39,982 nt of DNA from Nitrospina sp. (GCA_018702695.1 JABIYR010000053.1:1-39982); one strand, 5' to 3'; positions 16,414-26,647 are shown, counted from the first letter of the stretch. Program-made: numbers and translations. Notes: generated by a model from the letters alone, not told the origin.

Positions 16414-17784
16414 ATGTTTGAACTTTCACTATTTTCTCTCGATATGGTTCTCGGTTTCGGAACCAAAATGCTAGCCTTTTTGGGTGGCTTGGCCGCCCTC
16501 ATCTTTGTTCATGAACTGGGGCATTTTTTAGTGGCCCGTAAAGTGGGCGTGGTGGTAGAAAAATTTTCTCTCGGTTTTGGGCCAAAGATCTTGAGCTTTA
16601 CCCGAGGTGGCACAGAGTACCTTATTTCCTGCATTCCCCTTGGCGGCTATGTGAAAATGAAGGGAGAAGAAGTCGGCGAAGATGATGCCGATGAAAAAGG
16701 CTCCTTCTCTTCTGCTCCCGTTTTGCACCGGTTGGCCATCGCATTTGCGGGTCCGCTATTCAACATTCTGTTTGCCATCATCATTTATTATTTTGTTTAT
16801 CTGGCAGGGGTTTCGGCATTGTCGCCCGTTGTCGGCACCATCAAAGATGAGTCCCCCGCCCAAGCGGCAGGGTTGCAAACCGGAGACCGCATTTTAAAGA
16901 TCGAAAACAAGGAAGTGCTTTACTGGGAACAACTCCAGAAAGTCGTTCATAAATCTCCAGGCCAGTCTTTGGATTTCGAGGTAGAAAGAAGCTCCGGCCA
17001 TATCGCTCACGTCTCGATCACACCCGTATCTCAGAAAATTTCGGACCTTTTTGGTGATGAGGAAAATGTAGGTCTGATCGGGATCTCCCCTTTGGTGAGA
17101 AATATCGTTCTGGTCAAAGAAGGCACTCCGGCTGAAAAAGCAGGCATTCAAAAAGGCGACATCTTACTCTCCGTTGACGGAAGAACAATTTTTGGATGGG
17201 GTGACTTAAAAGAAGCGGCCATCGACAAGCCGGGCCAGGAACTCAGTTTTAAAGTACTCAGAAATGGTCTAGAAATTTTAACAACGCTCACTCCAGAAGC
17301 CAAAATAGTCAAAGACATTGAAGGTAAAAGCGCAGAAATCGGTCTTCTCGGCATTGGCATGGCCGGGGAAATGGTCAAAGAAAAATATGGAGTTTTTGGA
17401 GCCTTCAAAAGAGCCAGCGAAGAAACCGGTCGGTTGATTTATTTGATCGCAGTCAGCATTAAAAAAATGGTCATGGGTTCCATTCCAGCAGACTCTATCG
17501 GAGGCCCCATCCTGATTTTTCAAATATATGGAGAACAGGCAGAGCAGGGGTTTAATGAACTCATTCGCTTGACAGCTCTTTTGAGCATTAACTTGGGTCT
17601 ACTCAACCTCCTGCCCATTCCGGTTCTGGATGGTGGACATATTTTCTTTTTCCTGATAGAAATTCTCAAGGGAAAACCCCTCAGCGAAAGAACGCGTGAA
17701 CGGGCTCAGCAGGTGGGGCTGTTTATGTTATTGAGCCTTATGGTTTTTGCGTTCTACAATGATATCATGCGGATCATGACCTGA
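16414..17784 (+). CDS. rseP: RIP metalloprotease RseP (site-2 protease)
   Basis: A 456-aa inner-membrane zinc protease. The HELGH active site is at residues 33-37 in the first membrane helix. Two periplasmic PDZ domains follow (about 115-200 and 205-290), then the NLLPIPVLDGGH motif with the third metal ligand, and a last membrane helix (about 430-450). In other bacteria it cleaves anti-sigma factors to release envelope-stress sigma factors and trims signal peptides. No anti-sigma factor gene is in the window. It follows lolA closely, and the 88-aa unknown gene begins 8 bases after its stop. Confidence 0.94.
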   Translation: MFELSLFSLDMVLGFGTKMLAFLGGLAALIFVHELGHFLVARKVGVVVEKFSLGFGPKILSFTRGGTEYLISCIPLGGYVKMKGEEVGEDDADEKGSFSSAPVLHRLAIAFAGPLFNILFAIIIYYFVYLAGVSALSPVVGTIKDESPAQAAGLQTGDRILKIENKEVLYWEQLQKVVHKSPGQSLDFEVERSSGHIAHVSITPVSQKISDLFGDEENVGLIGISPLVRNIVLVKEGTPAEKAGIQKGDILLSVDGRTIFGWGDLKEAAIDKPGQELSFKVLRNGLEILTTLTPEAKIVKDIEGKSAEIGLLGIGMAGEMVKEKYGVFGAFKRASEETGRLIYLIAVSIKKMVMGSIPADSIGGPILIFQIYGEQAEQGFNELIRLTALLSINLGLLNLLPIPVLDGGHIFFFLIEILKGKPLSERTRERAQQVGLFMLLSLMVFAFYNDIMRIMT

Positions 17785-17792
17785 TCGCTCTT

Positions 17793-18059
17793 ATGATGCA
17801 AGATATTGAGAGCCGGATCCGGGATATCAAAGAAACCGCAGAAAAATTATCCATAAAAATTGAAGTTGCTGACCTCAACGATCAGGAATTCTCAATTCAA
17901 AGTGGCTACTGCAAGCTCAATGGTGAAGACCTCATTATTCTGGATAAAAACCTGCCAGAGGAGGAACACTTAATTATTATGTTGAACACCTTAAAACAGT
18001 TCAATCTCGACGACATTTATGTTGCAGACTGGATTCGTGAAAAAATTGAAGCGGATTAA
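17793..18059 (+). CDS. Conserved-looking 88-aa protein, unknown function
   Basis: An 88-aa acidic protein with no signal or membrane segment. The N-terminal third is a charged helix (about 1-25), followed by a short beta-rich part (SGYCKLNGEDLIILDK) and a helical end (LDDIYVADWIREKIEAD). It is not recognised as a named family. It sits 8 bases after rseP and 18 bases before the PEP mutase gene, so it is very likely translated from the same message. The in-frame start uses the first of two adjacent ATG-like codons. Confidence 0.65.
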   Translation: MMQDIESRIRDIKETAEKLSIKIEVADLNDQEFSIQSGYCKLNGEDLIILDKNLPEEEHLIIMLNTLKQFNLDDIYVADWIREKIEAD

Positions 18060-18077
18060 ACCGTTGGAGCCTAATCA

Positions 18078-19811
18078 ATGACCCTGCTTAACACTATTCT
18101 TCCCGAGCAACGCAGAGGGAAACTCAAAGCCCTGCTTGACGCGGGTAAAACCGTTCGAGTGCTGGAAGCCCATAATGGGTTGAGTGGCATCATTGCCAAC
18201 ACGCTTGAAGTCACCGGAGAATCAGAGGGCAAAAGTGTCGCTCGGCAGTTTGATGCCATCTGGGAGAGTAGCCTCACCGACTCAGCGTCAAAAGGCCACC
18301 CTGACATAGAGGTAGTCACCTTTGACTCTCGGTTTCATACGATTAATGAAATTCTCGCTGTGACAGATAAACCCATGATCGTAGATGGTGACACAGGCGG
18401 AGATGCAAACACCTTCGAATACACCGTCTCCAAGCTTGAACGCGCTGGTGTCTCAGCCGTGATCATTGAAGACAAAGTTTTCCCTAAACGCAACAGTCTA
18501 GAGGCTGGAGTCCAGCAAAACCTGCAAGAGCCAGAAGTCTTTGCGCAAAAAATACGCCGAGGGAAAAGCATCCAAAAAAGCAATGACTTCATGATAATCG
18601 CCCGCATCGAAAGCCTGATCGCAGGAAAACCCATGGAGGACGCTTTAAACCGAGCTACGCAATATCTTCAAGCGGGTGTCGATGGCATCATGATCCACTC
18701 CAAATCCAAAAACCCGGATGAGATTCTTGAGTTTTCCCAGAAATATCAAATAATTTTAAAAGATCTCAAGCTGGATAAGCCATTAGTGTGTGTGCCCACC
18801 ACCTACAACACGATCACCGAAGACGAGCTCAGTGCCGCAGGTTTCAATATCATTATTTATGCCAATCACCTTTTGCGCAGTGCTTATCATGCCATGATGG
18901 AAACGGCAAAAACCCTTCTGCGTAATCAACGGTCGCTGGAGGCGGACCCTCTGTGTGTACCCGTGCGGGAGATTTTTAAAACCGTCGGTTTCCTAGAGGT
19001 CAAAGAAAAAGATCAGCAAGATGAGCAGACCACCAATATTCCTGTGATCATCCCTGCCGCAGGAGAAGACCCGGTTTTCAAAGAAATGCTGAATGGCAAA
19101 CCCAAAACCATGTTGGAAATTGGCGGCAAAACCCTCATTGATCACCAGATTCAAACCCTCAGTAACGCCAATTTGGCGGACATCACACTCATTGCAGGCT
19201 ATGGCAAAGACAAACTGCATGTTGAGGGCATCGAGGTTCTAGAAAATCCTGACTACCAGAAAGGTTCCATGCTCAACTCCTTACTGGTAGCAAAAGAAAA
19301 AATGGCCAATGGTTTCATCATGCTGTACTCAGATATTCTCATGGAAGACGCTATCCTCAATAAACTCATGGATTGCAAGGAGGATATCGTTCTCGTTGCC
19401 GACAACTCCACGCAATATCATCAGCCGGAGGAAGGCCACGCCCTCGATTATATTATCAGCAAAAACCACTATAAACCCGCGCGCAGAGCCATCCGCTTCA
19501 CGGGCGAAAACACAGTGGCCAATATTGGCATCAAGATCAATCCTGAAACCGCGACGCATGAGTTCATAGGCTTGGCTCGCTTTAGTAAAACCGGCGCCGA
19601 ACAATTTTTAGAAACTTATAGCGATGTGATCAGCAATTTTACCGGACCATTTCAAGAGTCCGAGGATATCGCCAACCTGACCTTCACCGACCTCATGCAA
19701 GAAATGATTGACAGAGGATTTGCCGTTCACTATATGGAGATTCACAAAGGCTGGCTGGAAATTCACAACACCGACCATATTGCCCTTGCTCAAAAATCTT
19801 TTAACGCATAA
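18078..19811 (+). CDS. Phosphoenolpyruvate mutase fused to a nucleotidyltransferase
   Basis: A 577-aa fusion. Residues 10-290 are a PEP phosphomutase of the isocitrate-lyase superfamily, which makes the C-P bond of phosphonopyruvate. The diagnostic loop EDKVFPKRNS (131-140) and DGDTGGD (103-109) are present. Residues 320-575 are a nucleotidyltransferase similar to phosphonate (PntC) or phosphocholine cytidylyltransferases: KPKTMLEIGGKTLIDHQ, LYSDILMED and a late GLARFSKTG. The usual GxGxR nucleotide loop is altered (IPAAGEDPVFKE). The pair suggests an activated phosphonate for surface decoration. Neither phosphonopyruvate decarboxylase nor an aminotransferase is nearby. GGAG lies 9 bases before the ATG. 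Confidence 0.88.
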   Translation: MTLLNTILPEQRRGKLKALLDAGKTVRVLEAHNGLSGIIANTLEVTGESEGKSVARQFDAIWESSLTDSASKGHPDIEVVTFDSRFHTINEILAVTDKPMIVDGDTGGDANTFEYTVSKLERAGVSAVIIEDKVFPKRNSLEAGVQQNLQEPEVFAQKIRRGKSIQKSNDFMIIARIESLIAGKPMEDALNRATQYLQAGVDGIMIHSKSKNPDEILEFSQKYQIILKDLKLDKPLVCVPTTYNTITEDELSAAGFNIIIYANHLLRSAYHAMMETAKTLLRNQRSLEADPLCVPVREIFKTVGFLEVKEKDQQDEQTTNIPVIIPAAGEDPVFKEMLNGKPKTMLEIGGKTLIDHQIQTLSNANLADITLIAGYGKDKLHVEGIEVLENPDYQKGSMLNSLLVAKEKMANGFIMLYSDILMEDAILNKLMDCKEDIVLVADNSTQYHQPEEGHALDYIISKNHYKPARRAIRFTGENTVANIGIKINPETATHEFIGLARFSKTGAEQFLETYSDVISNFTGPFQESEDIANLTFTDLMQEMIDRGFAVHYMEIHKGWLEIHNTDHIALAQKSFNA

Positions 19812-19860
19812 AATCTGCAATCCATTTTATCGGCACCAACCATCAGGGAATCATTGACGT

Positions 19861-21570
19861 ATGCATTTTTCAAAACTGTTTGCCCCCACATTAAAAGAAT
19901 CTCCTGCTGATGCAGAAGTGATCAGCCATAAACTCATGGTACGCGCAGGGATGATCCGCCAGGTTGCATCGGGGATTTACTCCATCCTCCCTTTAGGGCT
20001 CCGAGTCCTAAGAAAAGTGGAACAAATCATCCGTGAAGAAATCAACCAAGTTGGCGGGCAAGAAGTTTTCCTGCCTAGCATTCAACCGGCTGAATTGTGG
20101 ATAGAAAGCAAACGCTGGGATTTTTATGGCAAGGAGTTGTTGCGGTTCAAAGACCGGCATAACCGGGAGTTCTGTTATGGCCCCACCCATGAAGAGGTCA
20201 TCACCGATGTGGTAAGAAAAGAAATCCGGTCTTATCGTCAGCTTCCTGTTGTATTTTATCAGATTCAGACCAAATTTCGCGATGAAGTCCGGCCACGGTT
20301 TGGCATCATGCGTGGCCGTGAATTCATGATGAAAGATGCCTACAGTTTTCATGTTGATGAAGAAGACACACAACGCACCTATCATAAAATGGCAAAAGCC
20401 TACAGCAACATATTCAACCGGTGTGGTCTAAAATTCAAACAGGTTCAAGCTGACTCCGGAACCATTGGCGGAAGCTTTTCGCATGAATTTGCCGTGCTGG
20501 CAGACTCAGGAGAAGATAATATTGGTTTTTGCGAGCTCTGCGGTTACGCTTCGAACGTGGAACTTGCAAAATCGAAACCCTCCCCTGCTTCAACACCTCA
20601 AACCCAGCAACAAGACCTTAAAGAGGTTGAAACACCGGGCAAGAAAACTGTCGAGGAAGTAGCCAGTTTTCTGAACATACCTGCACAACACATCGTCAAA
20701 ACCATTCTATTTGAAAATGAGAACGGGCTGGTGGCGGGGCTAGTTCGCGGTGACCATGAAATCAACCTCATCAAAATGAAAAACCTGATTGGCTGTGAGA
20801 GCCTGCATCCGGCAGAAGAGGATGTGATTGCCAAACACCCCGAACTGCATTGCGGTTACCTTGGCCCTATTGGGCTTAAGATTCCGATTTATGTCGACCA
20901 CGAGGTTTCCGTGTTGCATGATTTTGTGACCGGTGCCAATAAACCTTCCGCTCATTTCACGGGGGTTCAAGTAGAACGTGACTTGAAAATTGAAAAAACT
21001 GGCGACCTTCGTACCGTCATGACCGATGACCCGTGCCCTAATTGCGAAACCGGTAAGTATCAAGTCACACGCGGAATCGAAGTCGGCCATATTTTCATTC
21101 TTGGGACCAAGTACTCCTCGGCAATGAAGGCTGTTTATATTGATCAGCAAGGCAAAGAAAACCCAATGGTTATGGGCTGTTATGGCATTGGAGTCGGGCG
21201 CACCGCCGCCGCCGCCATCGAACAAAATCATGATGAAAGAGGAATAGTCTGGCCTAGAAACCTGGCACCTTTCCAAGTGGTTATCATCCCCGTTAATTAT
21301 TCAAATGACGAACTGAAAGTGGTTAGTGATGCTATTTATGAACGACTTCAGGAAATGGGTATCGAAACCCTTTTGGATGACCGATCCGACCGACTGGGAG
21401 GAAAACTGAAGGATGCAGACCTCATAGGAGTTCCTTTACAAATCATTATTGGCCCTAAAAATCTTGCCGCCGGACAAGTTGAAATTAAGATCCGGAAGAC
21501 CAATGAGTCCAATTTGCACCCTTACCCGCAAGTCGTTGAAGATATCCCCGATATTTTAAAAAGTTTATAA
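19861..21570 (+). CDS. proS: Prolyl-tRNA synthetase, bacterial type with editing domain
   Basis: A 569-aa class II synthetase, close to the 572 aa of E. coli ProS. The start LFAPTLKESPADAEVISHKL, the motif-2 area QTKFRDEVRPRFGIMRGREF, motif 3 GCYGIGVGRT and the C-terminal anticodon-binding domain (about 475-565) are all present. Residues 225-390 form the inserted YbaK-like editing domain that clears mischarged alanyl-tRNA. It begins 49 bases after the PEP mutase stop and ends 94 bases before a strong terminator. Confidence 0.95.
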   Translation: MHFSKLFAPTLKESPADAEVISHKLMVRAGMIRQVASGIYSILPLGLRVLRKVEQIIREEINQVGGQEVFLPSIQPAELWIESKRWDFYGKELLRFKDRHNREFCYGPTHEEVITDVVRKEIRSYRQLPVVFYQIQTKFRDEVRPRFGIMRGREFMMKDAYSFHVDEEDTQRTYHKMAKAYSNIFNRCGLKFKQVQADSGTIGGSFSHEFAVLADSGEDNIGFCELCGYASNVELAKSKPSPASTPQTQQQDLKEVETPGKKTVEEVASFLNIPAQHIVKTILFENENGLVAGLVRGDHEINLIKMKNLIGCESLHPAEEDVIAKHPELHCGYLGPIGLKIPIYVDHEVSVLHDFVTGANKPSAHFTGVQVERDLKIEKTGDLRTVMTDDPCPNCETGKYQVTRGIEVGHIFILGTKYSSAMKAVYIDQQGKENPMVMGCYGIGVGRTAAAAIEQNHDERGIVWPRNLAPFQVVIIPVNYSNDELKVVSDAIYERLQEMGIETLLDDRSDRLGGKLKDADLIGVPLQIIIGPKNLAAGQVEIKIRKTNESNLHPYPQVVEDIPDILKSL

Positions 21571-21663
21571 AAAACCCGTCATATCGGGGTATTCCCCAGT
21601 TTTCTCTTGAATTTAGGCCCAAAGGTCTAGTACACTTCAACAGAAATTTGTGGATCCTGCATC

Positions 21664-21688
21664 GCGGGCTTTTAGCCCGCTTTTTTTT
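21664..21688 (+). terminator. Rho-independent terminator after proS
   Basis: GCGGGCT (21664-21670) and AGCCCGC (21674-21680) form a 7-bp G/C-rich stem with a TTT loop, followed by eight T. It separates proS from the rimP operon. Confidence 0.85.
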
Positions 21689-21712
21689 ATTCTTTTCAGG
21701 TTACTATGAATT

Positions 21713-21743
21713 AAAACGGCCTGTTGAGGCCTGAAATCGTTTT
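21713..21743 (+). promoter_or_regulatory. Stem-loop in the rimP leader
   Basis: GGCCT (21718-21722) pairs with AGGCC (21727-21731) around GTTG. Outer AAAACG and CGTTTT can extend the stem across a bulge. It lies about 30 bases before the rimP start. NusA is known to regulate its own operon in other bacteria; a role here is untested. Confidence 0.35.
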
Positions 21744-21771
21744 GTGACAAAGCGACAAAGCAGAGGTTTAA

Positions 21772-22233
21772 ATGGCAAAAATGCCCATTGCCCAATCGGT
21801 TATGAACTTAATCGAACCTGTCCTCGAATCAGAAGGGCTGGAATTGGTTGATGTCGAATATAAAAAAGAAGGCAGCAACTGGTTCCTAAGGGTTTATATT
21901 GATAAAGAGGGAGGAGTCAATGTTGCGGACTGCCAAAAAGTCAGCCACTTGACCGGCGATCTCATAGAGGTCGAGGAAACCATTAAAACCCCTTACAGCT
22001 TGGAGGTATCATCTCCCGGTCTGAATCGCGCTTTGAAGCGGGAAAAGGATTTCTTAAAGTTCAAAGGCAAGCAAATTCGCGTACAAAGCGTTTTGCCGAT
22101 TGATAATAGAAAAAAATTTATTGGCATCCTTGCGGATTTCAAGGATCAAACCGTATTTTTAGAGTTCGACGAAAAATCCATTGAGATCCCGTTAAGCCAG
22201 ATAACTAAAGCAAACTTAGTAATTGAAATTTAG
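21772..22233 (+). CDS. rimP: Ribosome maturation factor RimP
   Basis: A 153-aa factor for 30S subunit maturation. The family phrases LEPVLESEGLELVDVEY, LRVYIDKEGGVNVADCQKVS and LEVSSPGLNRALKREKDF are present, with an SH3-like C-terminal part. AGAGG precedes the ATG. It is first in the conserved rimP-nusA-infB block and ends 12 bases before nusA. Confidence 0.93.
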   Translation: MAKMPIAQSVMNLIEPVLESEGLELVDVEYKKEGSNWFLRVYIDKEGGVNVADCQKVSHLTGDLIEVEETIKTPYSLEVSSPGLNRALKREKDFLKFKGKQIRVQSVLPIDNRKKFIGILADFKDQTVFLEFDEKSIEIPLSQITKANLVIEI

Positions 22234-22245
22234 GGTAAAAGCGCC

Positions 22246-23859
22246 ATGAACATGGAAACACTCAGCATTCTAGATCAACTCAGTCGCGATAAAGGCATCG
22301 ACAAAAGCATTCTGATCGAAGCTTTGAAATCTGCTGTCGAAGTGGCGGCGCGCAAACGATTCCCGACTGCAAAAGAGTTGCAAACTGATTTCAATGAATC
22401 CACCGGAGAGGTTGAAATCTATCTAGAAAAAACAGTGGTTGAAACGGCCAGCTTGCCCGATGACGAAATCAGCCTGAAGGATGCTAGGGAATTTTCCGAA
22501 GATGTTCAGATTGGCGATCAGGTTCTGGTGCAACAAATCATGGAAGATTACGGACGCACAGCCGCCCAGCTAGCTCGACAAGTGATCGTGCAAAAACTGC
22601 GCGAAGCAGAAATCAACCAGATCCACAGTGAGTACATCGACAAAAAAGGTGAACTGATCAATGGCATGGTTCATAGAGTGGAGCATGGCGATTTAATCGT
22701 TGACCTAGGGAAAGCCGAAGGCGTTCTGCCGCGGCGAGAACAAGTTTTTCGCGAAAGTTTTAACCGGGGAGAGCGAATCCGGGCCTATGTTCTGGATGTT
22801 CGTAAAACACCCAAGAATGCACTGGTGATCCTCTCCCGCACCCATGTGGGTTTGATCAAGCGCTTATTCGAAATGGAAGTCCCTGAGATCAGCGAGGGCA
22901 TGGTAGAAATCATGGGGGTCGTTCGTGAACCCAATGGTCGCACCAAAATTTCAGTGCAGTCCAATGACCGAGAAATTGATGCCGTGGGAGCCTGTGTCGG
23001 GATGCGTGGAATGAGAGTCCAGTCCATTGTTCAGGAACTGCGTGGCGAAAAAATTGATATCGTTGAATACTCAGAAGACCCAGAAACTTACATCAAAAAT
23101 GCATTGAGCCCGGCTAAAGTTGCCCGAGTTATTATCAATGCCGATGAAAAGCAAATGACCATCATTGTGGCTGAAGATCAAATGTCTTTGGCGATTGGTA
23201 AAAAAGGCCAGAATGTGCGACTTGCCGCCAAACTTGTGCGCTGGAAAGTTGATATCAAGGGTCCTTCTGATGCCTTGAATATGGGCGGTGGACATGCCAT
23301 CTTATCTGCCAGCAAAAAACGGCCCTCCATCGATTTCTTGGAAGATGTGAAGCAGGCTAAAGGTTTGGGTGAAAAAGTCATGACAATTCTTTTTCAAAAT
23401 AACCTTGTGACCTACGAAGAAGCTAAGAGTCGGGGAGTCGAGGGAATGGTTGAGTTAGTCGGCATTGGCCCTAAAAAAGCAGAGGCGTTGATGGGGATGG
23501 TCGATGAGCATATAGAGGCTTTGGCCAGTGTAGTGGCTGAAGATCCCGTCGCAGAAGCCTCCGAAGAGCCAGAGGCAATAGAAGCGCTCACAAGCGAGAC
23601 TGAGATGCCTGTCGCCGAAAAAGAAGATTCAGAGGAACAAGAAAGTCTTCCCGAGGATGAGGAGATTCCAGTGCAGGAATTAATTGGAATACCCTCTGAG
23701 GTTCTGGGAACTTTGGTAAGCAATGAATTCGAAACATTCGCTGAGCTATCAGTCACTCCATTAGAGGAGTTGCTCGCGTTAGAAGGTATTAATGAAGAGT
23801 TGGGACAATCTATTCTGGATCAGGTAAAAAAACGCTTGGAAAACATTGAAGCGGTTTAA
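22246..23859 (+). CDS. nusA: Transcription termination/antitermination factor NusA
   Basis: A 537-aa RNA polymerase-binding factor for pausing, termination and antitermination. In order: an N-terminal polymerase-binding domain (1-125), S1 (about 133-200), KH1 and KH2 (about 225-345, with SLAIGKKGQNVRLA), a helix-hairpin-helix repeat (about 365-425), an acidic linker (430-480) and a second helical repeat at the C-terminus. Two such C-terminal repeats also occur in E. coli NusA, so the length is normal for Gram-negative forms. The gap to infB is 119 bases; the ylxR gene often found there is absent. Confidence 0.95.
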   Translation: MNMETLSILDQLSRDKGIDKSILIEALKSAVEVAARKRFPTAKELQTDFNESTGEVEIYLEKTVVETASLPDDEISLKDAREFSEDVQIGDQVLVQQIMEDYGRTAAQLARQVIVQKLREAEINQIHSEYIDKKGELINGMVHRVEHGDLIVDLGKAEGVLPRREQVFRESFNRGERIRAYVLDVRKTPKNALVILSRTHVGLIKRLFEMEVPEISEGMVEIMGVVREPNGRTKISVQSNDREIDAVGACVGMRGMRVQSIVQELRGEKIDIVEYSEDPETYIKNALSPAKVARVIINADEKQMTIIVAEDQMSLAIGKKGQNVRLAAKLVRWKVDIKGPSDALNMGGGHAILSASKKRPSIDFLEDVKQAKGLGEKVMTILFQNNLVTYEEAKSRGVEGMVELVGIGPKKAEALMGMVDEHIEALASVVAEDPVAEASEEPEAIEALTSETEMPVAEKEDSEEQESLPEDEEIPVQELIGIPSEVLGTLVSNEFETFAELSVTPLEELLALEGINEELGQSILDQVKKRLENIEAV

Positions 23860-23978
23860 AGTTTAAATCCAGATCGTCGCATTCTGTCATAGCAGGAAAA
23901 CTTTGCTCAAACCCGTGAACGAAATATCAAGCCCGGGTAATAAGAAAATAGTGCTGTTGTCTCATAACAGGAGGAAAT

Positions 23979-26318
23979 TTGCCTAAGATTCGCATCAACA
24001 AACTGGCCTTGGAGCTCAATCTTCAGAACGATCAGATCATTGAAGCCCTGCATAAGAATGATATTGCCGTAAAAAATCACATGAGCTCTATTGATGAGGA
24101 GGCGACGCAGTATATCCGCGACCTCTTCGCTCCTAAAGCTCCGCCTGAAAAAGTAGTGATCAAAGCGAAAACGGCCAAGGCAAAAATTAAAATCAAGGTT
24201 CCCTCTAAAATAACAGTCACGACCGCCAAAACTCAGGCAAAATCTACGGCGGCTAATAAGAAAGTCGTGAAAAAGACCAGTGCTTCCGCTGAAAAAGTCG
24301 CAGCCGAAAAAACGGAGACAGCGACCAAAGAGGCAAGCAAAACCAAAGAGACTGCCAAGGTCAAAAAAACCGGAACCAATGAAACAGCGGACAACAAAGC
24401 GGCAAAAAAATCCGGCCTCAAGATAGTCAAGAAAGAGGAAGCCCCGAAGCCGGTAGAGAAAAAGCCAGCCCCGGTCGCCAAGGCAAAACCGCAACCACCT
24501 AAGCAAAAACATGCTACGAAGGCTCCCGTTGCCCCCAAACCCGCACCTGAACCCATCGTTGAAGAAGAAATTTTCGAAGTGGTCCAGATTGGTGAAAATA
24601 CACCTGTGCGCGATTTGGCAGAAAAATTAAAATGCGCTCCCAATGAAGTCATTAAAGAGTTGATGGCCTTCGGAATTCTGGCCAATATCAACCAGACTCT
24701 GAATTTTGACCTCGCCGGGAAAGTCGCAGATAAACTGGGTTTCGAGGTAGAACTCCTTGAGGAGAAATCCGACCTGGATTTCACCGAAGAAGAACAGGAC
24801 GATACCAAAGATCATTCTTCCCGAGCGCCGATTGTGACCATCATGGGGCATGTCGACCACGGCAAGACCTCTTTATTGGATGCTATACGCAAAACAGAAG
24901 TTACAAAATTTGAAGCCGGAGGAATCACTCAGCATATTGGTGCTTATCAAGCCCATATCAAAGGGTTGCCGATCACATTTCTGGATACACCGGGGCATGA
25001 AGCCTTCACAGCCATGCGTGCGCGTGGCGCACAAGTGACAGATATTGTTGTTCTGGTCGTGGCCGCCGATGACGGCATTAAACCGCAAACTCGTGAAGCA
25101 ATTCACCATGCAGAAGCGGCGGGTGTGCCGATTCTCGTTGCGATCAATAAAATTGACAAACCCGATGCCAAGCCCGATGAAGTCAAAAAGCAGTTGGCCG
25201 ATTTAGGCCTTCTACCTGAGGATTGGGGCGGACAAACAATTTATGTTGAGGTTTCTGCACTAGAAGGAACCGGAATCGATGATCTCCTAGAAAATCTGAT
25301 TCTACAAGCAGAGGTCATGGAGCTGAAAGCCAATGCAAAACTCCGAGGTAAGGGAGTCGTCATTGAGTCAAAGCTGGATAAAGGCCGCGGCCCCATTGCT
25401 ACCTTGGTCATTCAAAATGGGACTCTGAAAGTCGGCGACCCTTTTATTGTGGGTTGTTATTTTGGTAAAGTCCGTGCCTTGGTCGATGACAAAGGTAAAA
25501 AGATCAAAAAAGCCATTCCTTCCACCCCTGTAGAGGTAATTGGTTTGCCCGATGTTCCGCAACCCGGCGATCAGTTTATGGTGGTTCAGGATGAAAAAAA
25601 GGCGCGCCAACTCAGCAGCCAGAGATTACAACAGCAACGCGAAACCCAGCTGGCGAAATCGACCCGCATCACCATGGACGACCTGCATCAGCAAATCATT
25701 GAAGGCAAGATTCAAGAACTCAACTTGATTATCAAGGCAGACGTTCAAGGTTCGATTCATGCTGTTCAGGAAGCCTTTGAAAACTTGGCTAGCAAAGAGG
25801 TTCGCATCAAATGTATTCATGATGCCGTTGGAGGAATCACCGAATCGGATGTTATTCTGGCAAGCGCATCAAACGCCATCATCATTGGCTTCAACGTGCG
25901 CCCGACAGACCAGGCGATGAAGCTGGCAACTCGAGATCAAGTCGATGTCCGCCTCTATAGCATTATTTACGATGCCATCAATGATATGAAGCTGGCTATG
26001 GACGGAATGCTGGCTCCAAAATTCAAAGAACGCATTACAGGCAAAGCCGATGTTCGCGAGGTATTTACCATTCCCAAAGTTGGCACCATCGCTGGCTGTC
26101 ATGTTTTATCGGGAAAAATCGAGCGCAACGTGGAAGCTCGTCTGATTCGAGACAGTGTCGTGGTGTATCAGGGTAAAATTGCGTCGATCAGAAGGTTTAA
26201 AGATGACGTTAAAGAAGTCGCCGCCGGATATGAGTGCGGCCTGTCTATTGAAAAGTTTCAAGATTTGAAACAAGGGGATGTCATCGAATCTTTCGTTATG
26301 GATGAGGTCAAACCCTGA
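23979..26318 (+). CDS. infB: Translation initiation factor IF-2
   Basis: A 779-aa GTPase that places initiator fMet-tRNA on the ribosome. Residues 1-50 are an IF2N domain, 55-195 a low-complexity Lys/Ala/Pro linker, and 205-260 a second IF2N domain. The G domain starts near 285 ([25 protein letters not shown]). The C-terminal tRNA-binding domains end at 779. The start is TTG at 23979, supported by AGGAGG five bases upstream. The repetitive linker produces long antisense frames that are not genes. Confidence 0.95.
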   Translation: MPKIRINKLALELNLQNDQIIEALHKNDIAVKNHMSSIDEEATQYIRDLFAPKAPPEKVVIKAKTAKAKIKIKVPSKITVTTAKTQAKSTAANKKVVKKTSASAEKVAAEKTETATKEASKTKETAKVKKTGTNETADNKAAKKSGLKIVKKEEAPKPVEKKPAPVAKAKPQPPKQKHATKAPVAPKPAPEPIVEEEIFEVVQIGENTPVRDLAEKLKCAPNEVIKELMAFGILANINQTLNFDLAGKVADKLGFEVELLEEKSDLDFTEEEQDDTKDHSSRAPIVTIMGHVDHGKTSLLDAIRKTEVTKFEAGGITQHIGAYQAHIKGLPITFLDTPGHEAFTAMRARGAQVTDIVVLVVAADDGIKPQTREAIHHAEAAGVPILVAINKIDKPDAKPDEVKKQLADLGLLPEDWGGQTIYVEVSALEGTGIDDLLENLILQAEVMELKANAKLRGKGVVIESKLDKGRGPIATLVIQNGTLKVGDPFIVGCYFGKVRALVDDKGKKIKKAIPSTPVEVIGLPDVPQPGDQFMVVQDEKKARQLSSQRLQQQRETQLAKSTRITMDDLHQQIIEGKIQELNLIIKADVQGSIHAVQEAFENLASKEVRIKCIHDAVGGITESDVILASASNAIIIGFNVRPTDQAMKLATRDQVDVRLYSIIYDAINDMKLAMDGMLAPKFKERITGKADVREVFTIPKVGTIAGCHVLSGKIERNVEARLIRDSVVVYQGKIASIRRFKDDVKEVAAGYECGLSIEKFQDLKQGDVIESFVMDEVKP

Positions 26319-26344
26319 TAAATAAGAAACTCTGGTAATGAAGG

Positions 26345-26647
26345 ATGATTATCGGTTGTTGCTCTATAAAGTTTTATTTGCACGGAATTAGGTCTTTAAA
26401 GGAAAAACGCCGGGTTGTCCGAGCGATTAAAGACCGGCTCAAGAATAATTTTAATGTATCTGTAGCAGAAGTTGGGGATCAAGATAAATGGCAGAGTCTG
26501 CATATTGGGATATCCGCAGTAGGGTCTGACCGACCTTATATGGATGGTTTAATGACCAAAGTGGTCGATGCCATCGATAGGATGAATCTGGCTGAGATCA
26601 CCGAATGCAAAACAGAAACCATAAACTTGGGTTCTGAAAATTTTTGA
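26345..26647 (+). CDS. DUF503 (YlxP-like) protein
   Basis: A 100-aa protein of the DUF503 family, which commonly sits between infB and rbfA. Landmarks are HGIRSLKEKRRVVRAIKDRL and FNVSVAEVGDQDKWQ. The function is not established; a link to ribosome maturation is inferred from gene context. AAGG lies directly against the ATG, an unusually short spacing. The rbfA start follows within 5 bases. Confidence 0.88.
   Translation: MIIGCCSIKFYLHGIRSLKEKRRVVRAIKDRLKNNFNVSVAEVGDQDKWQSLHIGISAVGSDRPYMDGLMTKVVDAIDRMNLAEITECKTETINLGSENF

Noticed and set aside
20740-21276. 178-codon antisense frame inside proS
   Set aside because: Complement shadow of a conserved synthetase region; no recognisable protein.
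23907-24512. 201-codon antisense frame rich in Phe, Arg and Gly
   Set aside because: It overlaps the infB start and linker on the opposite strand and has no domain or ribosome binding site.
24233-24808. 191-codon antisense frame inside infB
   Set aside because: It mirrors the Lys/Ala-rich linker of IF-2 and is Ser/Ala low complexity; the plus-strand gene is certain.
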